Shown one piece after another: positions 1 through 10,086 of a stretch of DNA of 64,000 nt. The notes under the pieces were generated by a model. That model was not told where the DNA came from. It searched no databases and was given only the letters and a program-made list of their open reading frames with translations. Each line of letters starts with the position of its first letter. Positions within the stretch are counted from its first letter, which is position 1. Origin of the DNA: Hylemonella gracilis (GTDB lineage Bacteria; Pseudomonadota; Gammaproteobacteria; Burkholderiales; Burkholderiaceae_C); NCBI RefSeq assembly GCF_004328645.1, contig NZ_CP031395.1, positions 1,575,501-1,639,500 of the forward strand, in the 5' to 3' direction. The translations under genes were made by a program, and so were the position numbers.

Positions 1-424
1 GGGCGTGGCCGTGCACGAGTCCTTCAACACCGTGGTGGCCTACGTGGTCGAGGCCTCGGTCAAGGACGGCACCCCCAAGTTGCACGACGTGACCGTGGGC
101 GTGCACTGCAACCTGGCCGTCAATCCCAGGAGCGTGGAAGCGCAGGTGCAGGGCGCGGCCCTGATGGGCCTGGGCATGTGCCTGCCCGGCGCGGCCATCA
201 CGCTCAAGGATGGCGTGGTCGAGCAGAGCAACTTCCACGACTACCCGGTGGCGCGCATGCCCGACATGCCGCGGATCGCCGTGCACATCGTGCCCAGCGC
301 CGATGCCCCCACCGGCATGGGCGAACCCGGCCTGCCGCCGCTGGCGCCCGCCTTCGCCAACGCCATCGCGCAACTGACTGGCAAGACGCCGCGCCAACTG
401 CCTTTCAAGCTGGACGCGGCCTGA
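1..424 (+). CDS. Molybdopterin-binding subunit of a xanthine dehydrogenase/isoquinoline oxidoreductase-type enzyme (C-terminal part)
   Basis: Only the last ~140 residues are in the window; the reading frame is open to the left edge, so the gene starts upstream. The visible part has the C-terminal signature of aldehyde oxidase/xanthine dehydrogenase large subunits: a segment on cofactor-domain assembly (NPRSVEAQVQGAALMGLG), a glycine-rich stretch and the GMGEPGLPPLAPAFANAI motif, which carries the catalytic-glutamate region (GEPG). Such subunits bind the molybdenum cofactor and hydroxylate N-heterocycles or aldehydes; the substrate cannot be told from this fragment. The following xdhC-like and mobA-like genes on the same strand are usual partners for this enzyme class, which supports the call. 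Confidence 0.88.
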   Translation, partial: GVAVHESFNTVVAYVVEASVKDGTPKLHDVTVGVHCNLAVNPRSVEAQVQGAALMGLGMCLPGAAITLKDGVVEQSNFHDYPVARMPDMPRIAVHIVPSADAPTGMGEPGLPPLAPAFANAIAQLTGKTPRQLPFKLDAA

Positions 425-463
425 GACGCGGGCAGACGCTGACGCAACGACGAGGAGCCACCC

Positions 464-1534
464 ATGGACAGTCTGGACTTGCGCGTGTTGGCCGATGCCC
501 TGGCCTGGCGGCGGGCCGGTCATGCCGTGTCCTTGGTCACGGTGGTGCAGACCTGGGGCAGCGCGCCGCGCCCCCCGGGCGCGCTGCTGGCCGTGCGCGG
601 GGACGGGCAAGTCAGCGGTTCGGTCTCTGGCGGCTGCGTCGAGGATGACCTGATCGTTCGCGCGAAGGCCGCTCTGGCGGCTGGCGTCGCAATGGCGGGC
701 GCCGCGACCCGCCCCGAACTCATCGTCTACGGCGTGGACCAGGACGAGGCCGCGCGCTTTGGCCTGCCCTGCGGCGGCACGCTGCGCCTGGTGCACGAAC
801 CGCTGCAGTCGGTGGACTGGATCGAGGACGTGCTGACCCGCACGGCAGCGCACCAGCTGGTGGCGCGCACGCTGGACCTGGCCACGGGCGCGGTCACCCT
901 GGCCCCCGCCGTGCGTGGCCAGGAACTGGTGTTCGACGGACGGCAACTCACCACGCTGTTCGGCCCGCGCTGGCGGCTGCTGCTGATTGGCGCGGGGCAG
1001 CTCTCGCAGGCCGTGGCACCCATGGCGGCCTTGCTGGACTTCGAGGTGCTGGTCTGCGACCCGCGCGAGGAATACGCGGGCAGCTTCGACGGCGCGGCGG
1101 CGCAGCGCTTGCAGGGCATGCCGGACGACGTCGTGCGCGAACTGATGCCCGATGCGCACACCGCCATCGTCGCGCTCACGCACGACCCCAAGCTGGACGA
1201 CATGGCGCTGCTGGAAGCGCTCAAGTCCGCCGCCTTCTACGTCGGCGCGCTCGGTTCAAAACGCAACCAGGGCACGCGCAAGCAACGCCTGGCCGAGCAC
1301 TTCGACCTCAGCGCCGACGAACTTGCGCGCCTGCACGGCCCGGTTGGCCTGGACCTGGGCGCGCGCACGCCGGCCGAGATCGCCGTGTCCATCCTGGCCG
1401 AGATCGTGCAGGTGCGCAATGCGGCCTACCTGCGCGCGCGGCGCGAAGCTGTGGTGACATCCGACACCGCGCCGGACCTGGTCGTGGGGGCCAGGGCTGG
1501 CATCGCTGCGTCCACCTGCGTGGTCGCGCGCTGA
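464..1534 (+). CDS. XdhC/CoxI family molybdenum hydroxylase maturation factor
   Basis: This 356-residue protein has both halves of the XdhC family. The N-terminal domain has the TWGSAPRPPG and SGSVSGGCVEDD motifs (about residues 29-66). The C-terminal half is a Rossmann-like domain with LIGAGQLSQAVA, the FYVGALGSKRN segment and DLGARTPAEIAVSILAE near the end. XdhC proteins bind molybdenum cofactor, promote its sulfuration and insert it into the hydroxylase. The start is supported by GAGGAG at 452-457. It lies 39 bp after the hydroxylase large subunit and 13 bp before the MobA-like gene, so the three probably form one operon. Confidence 0.93.
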   Translation: MDSLDLRVLADALAWRRAGHAVSLVTVVQTWGSAPRPPGALLAVRGDGQVSGSVSGGCVEDDLIVRAKAALAAGVAMAGAATRPELIVYGVDQDEAARFGLPCGGTLRLVHEPLQSVDWIEDVLTRTAAHQLVARTLDLATGAVTLAPAVRGQELVFDGRQLTTLFGPRWRLLLIGAGQLSQAVAPMAALLDFEVLVCDPREEYAGSFDGAAAQRLQGMPDDVVRELMPDAHTAIVALTHDPKLDDMALLEALKSAAFYVGALGSKRNQGTRKQRLAEHFDLSADELARLHGPVGLDLGARTPAEIAVSILAEIVQVRNAAYLRARREAVVTSDTAPDLVVGARAGIAASTCVVAR

Positions 1535-1547
1535 GCCTGGCCGTGCG

Positions 1548-2102
1548 ATGAGTTTTGTCGTGTTGGTTCTCGCGTCGGGGCGGGGCGAGCGTTTTCTCGC
1601 CTCGGGTGGTGCCGCGTTGGCCCCGCACAAGCTGCAGGCCCAGTTGCAAGGCCAGACCGTGCTGCAACGCACGCTGGACGCCGTGCGCGCCAGCGGCCTG
1701 CCCTGGCATCTGGAGCAGGCGAGCCACCCTGGCATGGGCGACTGCATCGCCGCCGCCGTGCGCGCGGCTTCGCTCACCTATCCAGATGCCCAAGGCTGGC
1801 TCATCCTGCCGGCCGATCTGCCCCTGATCCAACCCGACACCTTGCGCCGCGTGGCCGGGGCGCCCGCCGCCTGGCCGGTCGTGCGGCCGGTCCACCAGGG
1901 CGAGGCAGGGCACCCAGTACGTTTCGGCCGTGCCTGCACACCCGACTTGTTGGCCTTGCGGGGGGATGCGGGCGCGGCAGCGGTGGCACGCCAGCACGGC
2001 CCGGCCCGGCAGATCGACGTGGATGACGTCGGCTGCGTCACTGACATCGATACGGTGAACGACTTGGCCCGTGCCGAGGCCTTGCTGCGGGCGAGGCACT
2101 GA
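1548..2102 (+). CDS. MobA-like/MocA-like molybdenum cofactor nucleotidyltransferase
   Basis: This 184-residue protein fits the NTP-transferase fold of MobA/MocA. The N-terminal loop LVLASGRGERF matches the nucleotide-binding LAxGxGxR motif, with Ser where Ala is common. An ILPADLPLI segment carries the metal-binding Asp, and the C-terminal DVDDVGCVTDIDT stretch is typical of MocA-like cytidylyltransferases. Such enzymes add CMP (or GMP) to molybdopterin cofactor for xanthine-oxidase-type enzymes. Its place directly after xdhC supports a role in maturing the upstream hydroxylase. CMP versus GMP specificity is inferred from context only. Confidence 0.88.
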   Translation: MSFVVLVLASGRGERFLASGGAALAPHKLQAQLQGQTVLQRTLDAVRASGLPWHLEQASHPGMGDCIAAAVRAASLTYPDAQGWLILPADLPLIQPDTLRRVAGAPAAWPVVRPVHQGEAGHPVRFGRACTPDLLALRGDAGAAAVARQHGPARQIDVDDVGCVTDIDTVNDLARAEALLRARH

Positions 2103-2207
2103 GCCGAGCCTGTGCGGCGCGCGCGTCGCGGGGTGAGCAAGCCAGTCGTCTTGAGCAAGGCGTAAGGCTCTTCGACAAGCTCACGGTGAACGGACTCAGA
2201 GTCGGCC
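2103..2207. repeat. Intergenic spacer with REP-like word
   Basis: Between the converging MobA-like and ChaC genes lies the word CTTCGACAAGCTCACGGTGA (about 2170-2189). It resembles a dispersed palindromic word common between genes in Burkholderiales. Only one copy is present here, so it is called on resemblance alone. No terminator with a T-run was seen. Confidence 0.3.
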
Positions 2208-2819
2208 TCAGGGCGCGTGCTTCAGCAGCGCCTCCAGTGCCTGGTCATGGATGCCGTGGGCGCGCAAGCTGTCCAGCGTCTGCCGGGCGTAGTCGCGTGT
2301 GCTGCCGTAAATGCCGTGGGCGTGCCTGAAGATGTGCTCGTACTGCCCGGCGCTCAGCGTGCCCGTGTAGTTGGGGCTGCGCCGTGACAGCGTGAAGGCC
2401 AGGGCCCGCACCGGGCCTTGCGGGGTGTCGCAGCGCAGCCAGCGCGGGTCATAGACACCGGTAGCCATCTCGCGCTGCCACAGCTGCGCCAGCGTGGCGG
2501 GTGCCTGGGCGCGCGCGATCCGGTAGACGACGCCGTGGCAACTGCCGCCCGAGAGCAGGGCGAAGACCAGGCCGGGCTGTTCCACCGTGCCGCGGTTGAT
2601 GCGGCTCCACATCTTGAGCGCGCGATGCCAGCCGCGCACCCGAGCCATGCGGCGCTCGGTGTGGTCGAAGTCCGGCCGCCAGATCAGCGAGCCGTATCCG
2701 AACAGCCAGAAATCGCCGTGGTGCGCACCGTGCTCGGGGTGGTGTTCCTGCCACTCGCGCAGCGCGTGCGCGAGCATGGGGGCGGGGTCGCGCAGGGGGC
2801 GGGGCCGGGTGGCGTTCAT
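2208..2819 (-). CDS. Gamma-glutamylcyclotransferase, ChaC type
   Basis: The protein is about 203 residues from the ATG at 2819, which is preferred over an upstream start that would overlap the neighbouring gene's end. It carries the defining YGSLIW motif (FLFGYGSLIWRP-like context near residue 42) and the QREMATGVY segment, where the Glu is the expected general acid/base of ChaC enzymes. These enzymes cleave glutathione to 5-oxoproline and Cys-Gly in the cytoplasm. It sits 25 bp downstream of the GGDEF/EAL gene on the same strand, so the two may be co-transcribed, though no functional link is evident. Confidence 0.9.
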   Translation of the reverse strand: MNATRPRPLRDPAPMLAHALREWQEHHPEHGAHHGDFWLFGYGSLIWRPDFDHTERRMARVRGWHRALKMWSRINRGTVEQPGLVFALLSGGSCHGVVYRIARAQAPATLAQLWQREMATGVYDPRWLRCDTPQGPVRALAFTLSRRSPNYTGTLSAGQYEHIFRHAHGIYGSTRDYARQTLDSLRAHGIHDQALEALLKHAP

Positions 2820-2844
2820 GCGCACGAGGTTCAGGTTCCAGAGG

Positions 2845-4839
2845 TCAGGACCGGTCCAGGCGGCCCCCATTGGCCAGCCAGCGGTCCAGCGGCTGCGGCC
2901 GCGCGTGCAGGTAGCCCTGCTGCGCCGTGCAGCCGTGGGATGAGAGAAATTCCGCCTGGGCGCGCGTTTCCACGCCTTCGGCGACGACCTTGAGTTCGAG
3001 GTGGCGCGCCATGGACAGGATCATCTCGACGATGGCCGTGTCGCCCGGATCGTCCGGTGTGTCGGTGATGAAGCTGCGGTCGATCTTGAGCTCGTGCAGA
3101 GGCAGGCGCTTGAGGTAGGCCAGGCTGGAGTAGCCGGTGCCGAAGTCGTCGATCGAGAAGCGGATGCCGCGCTCGGCCAGGGCTTCCATGCGCTCGATGG
3201 TGTGTTCCAGATCATCCAGCAGCAGGCCCTCGGTGACTTCAAAGATCAACAGCGCGGTGTCGACCTGCTGCCGGTCCAGCAGCGCCAGCGCGCGCTCCAC
3301 GAAATCGTGCTGATGGAACTGCCGCGGGCTGACGTTGATGGACACCGGCACGGCGTGACCCGCCTCGCGCAACTGGCGCTGGATGCGGCAACCCTGTTCC
3401 AGCACCCAGTCGCCCAGGCTCTGGATCAGGTTGCTCTCCTCGGCGATGGGGATGAAGCGCGAGGGCGGGATGGCGCCCAGCGTGGGGTGGGTCCAGCGCA
3501 GCAGCAGTTCCACGCCCACGATGGCGCCGCTGGCGTCCACCTGGGATTGCAGGTGCAAGGCCAGCTGGTTGTTCTCAATCGCGTGAGCCAGCTCGTTTTC
3601 GAGGTTCAGCTTGGCCTCGACTTCCTGCTGCATCTCGGCTTCGAAGTACGCGACCCGGTTGCGACCGGCCGTCTTGGCGCGGTACATGGCGGTGTCCGCG
3701 TTGCGCAGCAGTTCCTCGGCGCCCTGGGCCGCGCCGCCCAGCACGACTACGCCGATGCTGGCCTGCGTGCTGTAGGGCTGCCCGTCGAGCAAGAAGGGCT
3801 GCTCAAAGGCTTCGCGCACCTTGTCCCCGACCACGCGGGCGGCACGCGCCTCACCCGTCGCATCCGTGGGGCTGTGCGGCGAGAGGATGACGAACTCGTC
3901 TCCGCCCAGGCGCGCCACCGTGTCTTCCTCGCGCAGCAACCCGCCCAGGCGCCGTGCCACCGCGACCAGCAGGGCATCCCCGGCGGCGTGGCCGCGCGCA
4001 TCGTTGATGTTCTTGAAGCGGTCCAGGTCCAGGTAGAGCAGGGTGCCCCCCTGGGTTCCACGTCGAGCGCTGGCCTGGGCCTGGTTGAGCCGGTCCATCA
4101 GCAGGCGGCGGTTGGGCAGGCTGGTGAGTTCGTCGTAATAGGCCAGGCGGTTCAGGGCCTGGGCCGTGCGGCGCAGTTCCTCCTGACCCTCGGCCAGGTT
4201 GCGCGCGATGATGAGCTGCTGCTCCAGCGAACGGTCCAGCTGCTGCAGCAGCACCGCGCAGGACAGGGTGAGGATGGCGCTGATGAACAGGAAGTTCACC
4301 GTGATCACCAGCCACTCGATGAAGGGCTGCCCCTCCAGACCCGGCACGTGCAGGTCGGTGTTGGCCAGGTAGCCCAGCAGCAGCAGCGTGACGGCGTTCA
4401 GCGCCAGGGCCGACAGCGCGGGCCGCAGGCCCAGCAGCAGCGCGGTCAGGACTGGGAAGGCCATCAGGTAGATCATGCTGACCGGCCCCACGGTCATCAG
4501 GAACCAGGTGCCCAGCAAGTAGGTCAACGCCAGCAGGTTCCAGGCCCGCAAGGCATAGGGCAGCCGCTGCCCGCGCCACAACGTGTAGACCCAGGCCAGG
4601 GCGATCACATCAATGACCACCGTGCCCCAATACGCCCGCTCGACGGCCAGCGTCATGCTGGGCAGGGCCGTCAGCGTGCCCAGCAGGGTGATGGAAAAAA
4701 GGACGGTGTTGAGAATGCGCGCCCGCCAGTCCGGCAGCACCTCGGGCGCCCCCGGTTCGTGAGGCAGGACGCGTTGCAGCAGCGCGGACTTCTTCAAGCG
4801 GTGTTCTCCGGCGACCGATGGGAAGGCCGCGGTAACCAC
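2845..4839 (-). CDS. Membrane-bound GGDEF/EAL bifunctional cyclic-di-GMP protein
   Basis: The 664-residue protein begins with a short cytoplasmic segment and about six membrane helices (roughly residues 42-200) that match no named sensor module I recognise. A GGDEF domain follows (GGDEF at 312-316) with an intact RxxD inhibitory site at R303-D306, spaced as in feedback-inhibited diguanylate cyclases. The EAL domain starts near 415. Its signature is ELL (E444-L-L) rather than EAL, but the downstream DDFGTGYSSL and LKIDRSFI motifs are intact, so phosphodiesterase activity is plausible. Both activities are possible; which dominates cannot be read from the sequence. Confidence 0.93.
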   Translation of the reverse strand: MVTAAFPSVAGEHRLKKSALLQRVLPHEPGAPEVLPDWRARILNTVLFSITLLGTLTALPSMTLAVERAYWGTVVIDVIALAWVYTLWRGQRLPYALRAWNLLALTYLLGTWFLMTVGPVSMIYLMAFPVLTALLLGLRPALSALALNAVTLLLLGYLANTDLHVPGLEGQPFIEWLVITVNFLFISAILTLSCAVLLQQLDRSLEQQLIIARNLAEGQEELRRTAQALNRLAYYDELTSLPNRRLLMDRLNQAQASARRGTQGGTLLYLDLDRFKNINDARGHAAGDALLVAVARRLGGLLREEDTVARLGGDEFVILSPHSPTDATGEARAARVVGDKVREAFEQPFLLDGQPYSTQASIGVVVLGGAAQGAEELLRNADTAMYRAKTAGRNRVAYFEAEMQQEVEAKLNLENELAHAIENNQLALHLQSQVDASGAIVGVELLLRWTHPTLGAIPPSRFIPIAEESNLIQSLGDWVLEQGCRIQRQLREAGHAVPVSINVSPRQFHQHDFVERALALLDRQQVDTALLIFEVTEGLLLDDLEHTIERMEALAERGIRFSIDDFGTGYSSLAYLKRLPLHELKIDRSFITDTPDDPGDTAIVEMILSMARHLELKVVAEGVETRAQAEFLSSHGCTAQQGYLHARPQPLDRWLANGGRLDRS

Positions 4840-4889
4840 ATCCTAGCGCGGCTGGGTCATTGTCGGCAGTGTGTGCCGGGAAAGCCTGT

Positions 4890-5303
4890 TCAGCGCAGGC
4901 CGGCGCCCTCTGCGTGCTCGGCGCGCTGGATCAGCTCCACCTTGTAGCCGTCCGGGTCCGTCACGAAGGCGATCACCGTCGTGCCGCCCTTTACTGGGCC
5001 GGCCTCACGCGTCACATTGCCGCCCGCCGCCTTGATCTTCTCGCAGGCCGCGTAGGCGTCCGACACGCCCAGGGCAATGTGGCCATAGGCGCTGCCCAGC
5101 TCGTACTTGTCCACACCCCAGTTGTAAGTCAGCTCAATCTCGGCCTGGTCCGGGTTGCCATTGCCGTAGCCGATGAAAGCCAGCGAGTACTTGTACTCCG
5201 GGTTCTCGGACCGGCGCAGCAGGTTCATGCCGAGCACCTGGGTGTAGAAATCGATGGAGCGCTGCAGGTCGCCGACGCGCAGCATGGTGTGGAGGAGGCG
5301 CAT
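4890..5303 (-). CDS. gloA: Lactoylglutathione lyase (glyoxalase I)
   Basis: This 137-residue protein matches bacterial Ni-dependent glyoxalase I over its full length. The four metal ligands are all present: His5, Glu57 ([10 protein letters not shown]), His75 (AYGHIALGV) and Glu123 (GYKVELIQR). The enzyme converts the hemithioacetal of methylglyoxal and glutathione to S-lactoylglutathione. It is short, without the inserted loops of Zn-type enzymes. It appears to be a single gene with its own promoter; a roughly 200 bp spacer separates it from the LysR gene. Confidence 0.96.
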   Translation of the reverse strand: MRLLHTMLRVGDLQRSIDFYTQVLGMNLLRRSENPEYKYSLAFIGYGNGNPDQAEIELTYNWGVDKYELGSAYGHIALGVSDAYAACEKIKAAGGNVTREAGPVKGGTTVIAFVTDPDGYKVELIQRAEHAEGAGLR

Positions 5304-5511
5304 GAGAGGGATTCCCTGGGTTGAAGCAAAACCAGGGACCGAGCATAGCGCGGAGGGGACGGGTGGGTGGGGGCTGGGGTTTAGGCGCCGCCTGGGCGGT
5401 GGACCGTTGCGGTTGATTGGGTGGAGGGCTGGAGTGCAGCGTGAGGTGCTGCTCGCTGTCTGCGGATGTACTTACGCTCACTGGCGGCAAGTGGTCGTAC
5501 AGCGAGTCGCT

Positions 5512-6474
5512 TTACTTACCGGAGCGACGGCGTGGTAGGGCCGCGCGTAGCTCCTTCTCGCTGAGCACGTATTCAGATTTGTCGTTGAGTCGTTGGACGG
5601 CCAAATCAATGAATGCACGGGTACGAGCTGGCTGCGAAGATCTATTGCCGAAATAGACGAAGTAGTTGGCGTAGTTCGGCATGTGGTCGACGAGGATGGG
5701 AACCAACTGGCCTGATCGGATATAGGGCGCCGCCGTCACGCCGGCGAGTTGCCCGAGTACCTTGCCGGCCAGGACGGCCTGCAATTCAAACTGCTCGTCG
5801 TTGCTGCAAATCGCCGGCACGACAGGTTGATCCGCCGCCTGGTCGCCGAGCTTCACGCGCCACGGAAGAACCTTGCCCGTGCTCGGGTGCCGATAAGCGC
5901 TGCAGCGATGCGAGGCAAGGTCAGCCAGGGAATCTGGCACCCCGTGCCGCTGGAAATACGAGGGCGCGCCGCAAATCGGCATCTGCACCGGAAACAGCCG
6001 CCGGGCGATGACGCCTTCATGGGGTGAGGGCCCGAGACGAAAACCGACGTCCACCCGATCCTCCACCCAGTTGCCGATCCGATCATCCAGCAACACATCC
6101 GGTTGTATGCCCGGATGCAGGTCGCAGAACTCCTCGACCAGCCGCCAGACAATGGGCTGGAACGTCGTGCGCGGCCCCGTGATGCGTAGGGGGCCAGCAA
6201 ACTCGTCCTTCGCCGATCTGGCCGCCTGCAGCGCTCGCTGCATTCCCAGCACGGACGGCTGCACGTCCTCGAACAGGCGATGCCCCGCATCGGTCAGCGA
6301 CATCACGCGGGTCGTGCGATGGAACAGGCGAGCATCCAGATGCGTCTCCAACTGGGCCAGTGCCTTGCTTGCCGCCTGGGGACTGATGCCCAGCTCCAGG
6401 GCTGCTTTGCGCAGGCTGCCCAACTCTGCTGCCTTGATGAAGGTCGTGACCGACCGAAGTTCGTTGATTGCCAT
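5512..6474 (-). CDS. LysR-family transcriptional regulator
   Basis: This 320-residue protein has an N-terminal winged helix-turn-helix (about residues 3-62; AAELGSLRKAALELGISPQ and the LARLFHRTTR-like wing) followed by a substrate-binding domain beginning near GPLRITGP. Its sequence is closest to the subgroup regulating oxidoreductases and efflux genes. It is divergent from the aldo/keto reductase gene, the usual arrangement for a LysR regulator of the adjacent operon. A dyad at 6503-6515 lies in the shared promoter region. The inducer is unknown. Confidence 0.93.
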   Translation of the reverse strand: MAINELRSVTTFIKAAELGSLRKAALELGISPQAASKALAQLETHLDARLFHRTTRVMSLTDAGHRLFEDVQPSVLGMQRALQAARSAKDEFAGPLRITGPRTTFQPIVWRLVEEFCDLHPGIQPDVLLDDRIGNWVEDRVDVGFRLGPSPHEGVIARRLFPVQMPICGAPSYFQRHGVPDSLADLASHRCSAYRHPSTGKVLPWRVKLGDQAADQPVVPAICSNDEQFELQAVLAGKVLGQLAGVTAAPYIRSGQLVPILVDHMPNYANYFVYFGNRSSQPARTRAFIDLAVQRLNDKSEYVLSEKELRAALPRRRSGK

Positions 6475-6502
6475 GGAGGGTCTCCTTCTCTGATGTGATT
6501 GT

Positions 6503-6515
6503 CATCAATTTGATG
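6503..6515. promoter_or_regulatory. Candidate LysR operator dyad
   Basis: CATCAA-T-TTGATG is a 6-bp inverted repeat with one central base, placed about 30 bp upstream of the lysR start and 86 bp upstream of the aldo/keto reductase start. The AT-rich setting fits a LysR box in the divergent promoter. Binding is inferred from position and symmetry. Confidence 0.45.
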
Positions 6516-6522
6516 CCAATAA

Positions 6523-7452
<930 letters not shown>

Positions 7453-7460
7453 GTGTGATC

Positions 7461-8891
7461 ATGGCTCTCTCCGGAACCCAGCTGCCGTCACGCAGCGCCA
7501 ACACTGTCCTGGCCATCATCGTCGCCAGCTACCTGATGATTGTGGTGGACATTTCCATCGTCATCACGGGTTTGCCACGCATCCAGGCCAGCCTGGGGTT
7601 CAGCGCGGCCCAGCTGTCCTGGGTGACCAATGCCTACACACTGGCTTTCGGAGGACTCTTACTGTTGGGAGCCCGTGCTGGCGACATCTTGGGCCGGCGA
7701 CGGATGTTCATCGTGGGCCTGTCGCTGTTCACTGCGGCGTCGGTGGCGATTGGCTTCGCACCGTCGGTGAGCTGGCTGCTGATAGCCCGCGCCATCCAGG
7801 GCGTCGGCGCCGCTGTGCTGGCGCCGTCAACGCTGGCGCTGCTCTCGACCCACTTTGCCGAAGGTCCGGCGCGTACCCGCGCACTTTCCCTGTATGCCGC
7901 TGCGGCGGGAGTGGGGGCCACGTTGGGATTGGTGCTGGGCGGCCTGTTCGCTGATCTGCTGTCCTGGCGCGCAGGCTTCTTCATCAATTTGCCCATCGGT
8001 CTGCTGCTGATCTTGACCGCCAGGCGGCACATCGCTGAGACTCCGAGGCATTCGGGTCGGTTCGACCTAACCGGCGCCGTCACCTCGACGCTCGGCATGA
8101 CGTCGCTGGTCTACGGCCTGGTGCGCGCGGCCGACTCAGGCTGGAACGATGCCCCTGCGCAGGCCGCCCTGGCTGGCGGTGTGTTGATGACTGCCGCCTT
8201 CGTCTGGATCGAGCGCCGCGTCAGCCAGCCCATCTTGCCGCTGCGTCTTCTGGCCAGCCGCGAGCGCGCGGGTGCATACCTGGCTCGCATGCTCTTCCTC
8301 GGCGGTTCCGTGGGATTTTGGTTTTTCTCCACGCAGTTCTTGCAGGGCGTGCTCCATCTGAGGCCCCTGCAAGCAGGCCTGGCCTTCCTGCCCGTCACGC
8401 TGCCCAACTTCGCCTCCGCGATGGTCGTGCCCAAGCTGGCCCGTCGCTTTGGCAACGAGTGCTTGCTCCTCGTGGGCCTGCTGCTCGGCGTTGTGGGCCT
8501 GTTCTGGCTGGGCCAGGCCGATCCCCACTCAAGCTACTGGACGGGTATCGCACCGCCCATGGTTCTCATCGGTCTGGGCCAGGGTCTGCTGTTGGGTCCG
8601 CTGACTGCGGCAGGCGTGATGGGTGTCGCGCGCGAAGACGCCGGCGCCGCCTCGGGCCTCGTCAACGTCGCGCACCAACTGGGCGGCGCCTTGGGGCTCG
8701 GTGTGCTCGTGCTTGTCTTCGCCAGTGCCGCGCCTGTCGGCGCTCATGACAGCGCGACCCTCGCTCACCAAATCGCGGCAGTCATGGATGTTGCCGCCGT
8801 TCTGCTCGGCCTGGCACTGATGGTGTCCTGGTTCTTCATCGTCCTGCCGCTCCGTGGCAGTCAAACCCGACCTAAGGAGGCGCACTCGTGA
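7461..8891 (+). CDS. MFS transporter, DHA2 (14-helix) drug exporter family
   Basis: About 476 residues, strongly hydrophobic throughout, with about fourteen predicted membrane helices. The start is ATG 7461, although GTG 7455 in the same frame is possible. Early motifs fit the DHA2 drug:H+ antiporters: DISIVITGLPRIQASLGF in helix 1, the WVTNAYTLAFGG segment and the loop 2-3 motif GDILGRRRMF. Such proteins export hydrophobic drugs or metabolites with proton antiport. It starts within 9 bp of the aldo/keto reductase stop and ends overlapping the next gene (GTGA at 8888), so translation is probably coupled. The substrate is unknown. Confidence 0.93.
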   Translation: MALSGTQLPSRSANTVLAIIVASYLMIVVDISIVITGLPRIQASLGFSAAQLSWVTNAYTLAFGGLLLLGARAGDILGRRRMFIVGLSLFTAASVAIGFAPSVSWLLIARAIQGVGAAVLAPSTLALLSTHFAEGPARTRALSLYAAAAGVGATLGLVLGGLFADLLSWRAGFFINLPIGLLLILTARRHIAETPRHSGRFDLTGAVTSTLGMTSLVYGLVRAADSGWNDAPAQAALAGGVLMTAAFVWIERRVSQPILPLRLLASRERAGAYLARMLFLGGSVGFWFFSTQFLQGVLHLRPLQAGLAFLPVTLPNFASAMVVPKLARRFGNECLLLVGLLLGVVGLFWLGQADPHSSYWTGIAPPMVLIGLGQGLLLGPLTAAGVMGVAREDAGAASGLVNVAHQLGGALGLGVLVLVFASAAPVGAHDSATLAHQIAAVMDVAAVLLGLALMVSWFFIVLPLRGSQTRPKEAHS

Positions 8892-10084
8892 AAACCATTC
8901 TCTCGATAGCCCTGAGTTGCGCTGCAACAGCGGCAACTGCGCAGTCCTCTGCCGCAACTGCTGCCTCGCCTGTGGTCGAGGTGCGCTCCGCATCTTCACA
9001 GCCTGTCGCCACGGGGTCCGCAGAGACCTTTACCGGGAGCGTGCTCATCAGCTCGCCATTTCAGGCCTTGCCGCCAGGCAAAGCGGGTGGTGCTACCGTG
9101 ACCTTCGCGCCCCGCGCACGGACAGCATGGCACACCCATCCCCTGGGTCAGACCTTGATCGTCACGGCCGGGCTGGGCCTGGTTCAGCAGCAAGGACATC
9201 CGGCTCAAGTCATCCGCCCTGGCGATGTCGTCACCATTCCCGCCAATGTGCGTCATTGGCATGGCGCGGCAGCTGACGGTTCGATGACCCACGTCGCCAT
9301 CGCCGAGAAGGAAAACGGTGTCTCTGTGACCTGGGAGGCCAAGGTCAGCGATCAGGACTACCAAACCGCCTTGGACAGTACCGGGCTTGCAACCCTGGCC
9401 GGTGAGAGGTTGAAAGCCGCGCTACGCGCGCAAGCTTCGTCCGAGGTTCTGAGCGCGAGGCAACAAGCCATTCCGCTGATTGCTGCCTTCGTGGCGATCA
9501 GTGATATGCCCAGGCTGAACACCGCGCTGAACCGGGGACTGGATGCGGGATTGACCGTCGGTGAGGCCAAGGAAATCCTGGTGCAGCTCTACGCATATGC
9601 CGGATTCCCGCGCAGCCTCAACGCGCTCGGTGAATTGCTGAAGGTTGTGGAAACTCGCAAGCAGCGTGGCATCCATGACGCGCCGGGCCGCGAGCCCAGC
9701 CGAACCATCGCCACGGGCCACGAACTGGTCGTGGCCGGCAGGGCGAACCAGACAGAGATTTCCGGCGGTCCGGTTCAAGGCCCCGTGTTCGATTTCGTGC
9801 CCGTCATCAACCAGTTCCTGCAGACTCATCTGTTCGGTGACATCTTCGAGCGCGACAACCTCGACTGGCAAAGCCGCGAGCTGGCCACGGTCGGCGCGCT
9901 CGCCGCCACCCCGGGCGCGGAGGCGCAGTTGCGCTCGCACATGCGCGCCAGCCTGCGCGTGGGCTTGAGTGCCTCCCAACTGCGACAGCTGACACAGGCG
10001 CTGGCCGACGGCGTTGGTCCAGAAGCCGCCGACCGCGCGAAAGATGCACTCACACAAGCCCTTGCTGCCGCATCGAAAGGTTGA
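8888..10084 (+). CDS. Exported cupin / carboxymuconolactone decarboxylase-domain fusion protein
   Basis: The GTG start at 8888 has an ideal AGGAGG site at 8875-8880 and overlaps the MFS stop. The 398-residue product begins with a Sec-type signal (MKTILSIALSCAATAATA, cleavage likely after ATA). A cupin domain follows (about 45-145) with metal-ligand-like histidines in TAWHTHPLGQ and VRHWHGA. Two carboxymuconolactone decarboxylase/AhpD-like segments fill the rest (about 170-265 and 290-390). The second lacks the CxxC of AhpD, so peroxidase activity is unlikely. Cupin-CMD fusions occur widely in clusters like this one, but their reaction is not settled. Export to the periplasm is inferred from the signal peptide. 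Confidence 0.88.
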   Translation: MKTILSIALSCAATAATAQSSAATAASPVVEVRSASSQPVATGSAETFTGSVLISSPFQALPPGKAGGATVTFAPRARTAWHTHPLGQTLIVTAGLGLVQQQGHPAQVIRPGDVVTIPANVRHWHGAAADGSMTHVAIAEKENGVSVTWEAKVSDQDYQTALDSTGLATLAGERLKAALRAQASSEVLSARQQAIPLIAAFVAISDMPRLNTALNRGLDAGLTVGEAKEILVQLYAYAGFPRSLNALGELLKVVETRKQRGIHDAPGREPSRTIATGHELVVAGRANQTEISGGPVQGPVFDFVPVINQFLQTHLFGDIFERDNLDWQSRELATVGALAATPGAEAQLRSHMRASLRVGLSASQLRQLTQALADGVGPEAADRAKDALTQALAAASKG

Positions 10085-10086
10085 AC

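Noticed and set aside
3001..4947. Long plus-strand open frame (648 residues) opposite the GGDEF/EAL gene
   Set aside because: It is antisense to a clear conserved protein, has a Gln/Gly/His-rich translation and no family; it is a high-GC shadow frame.
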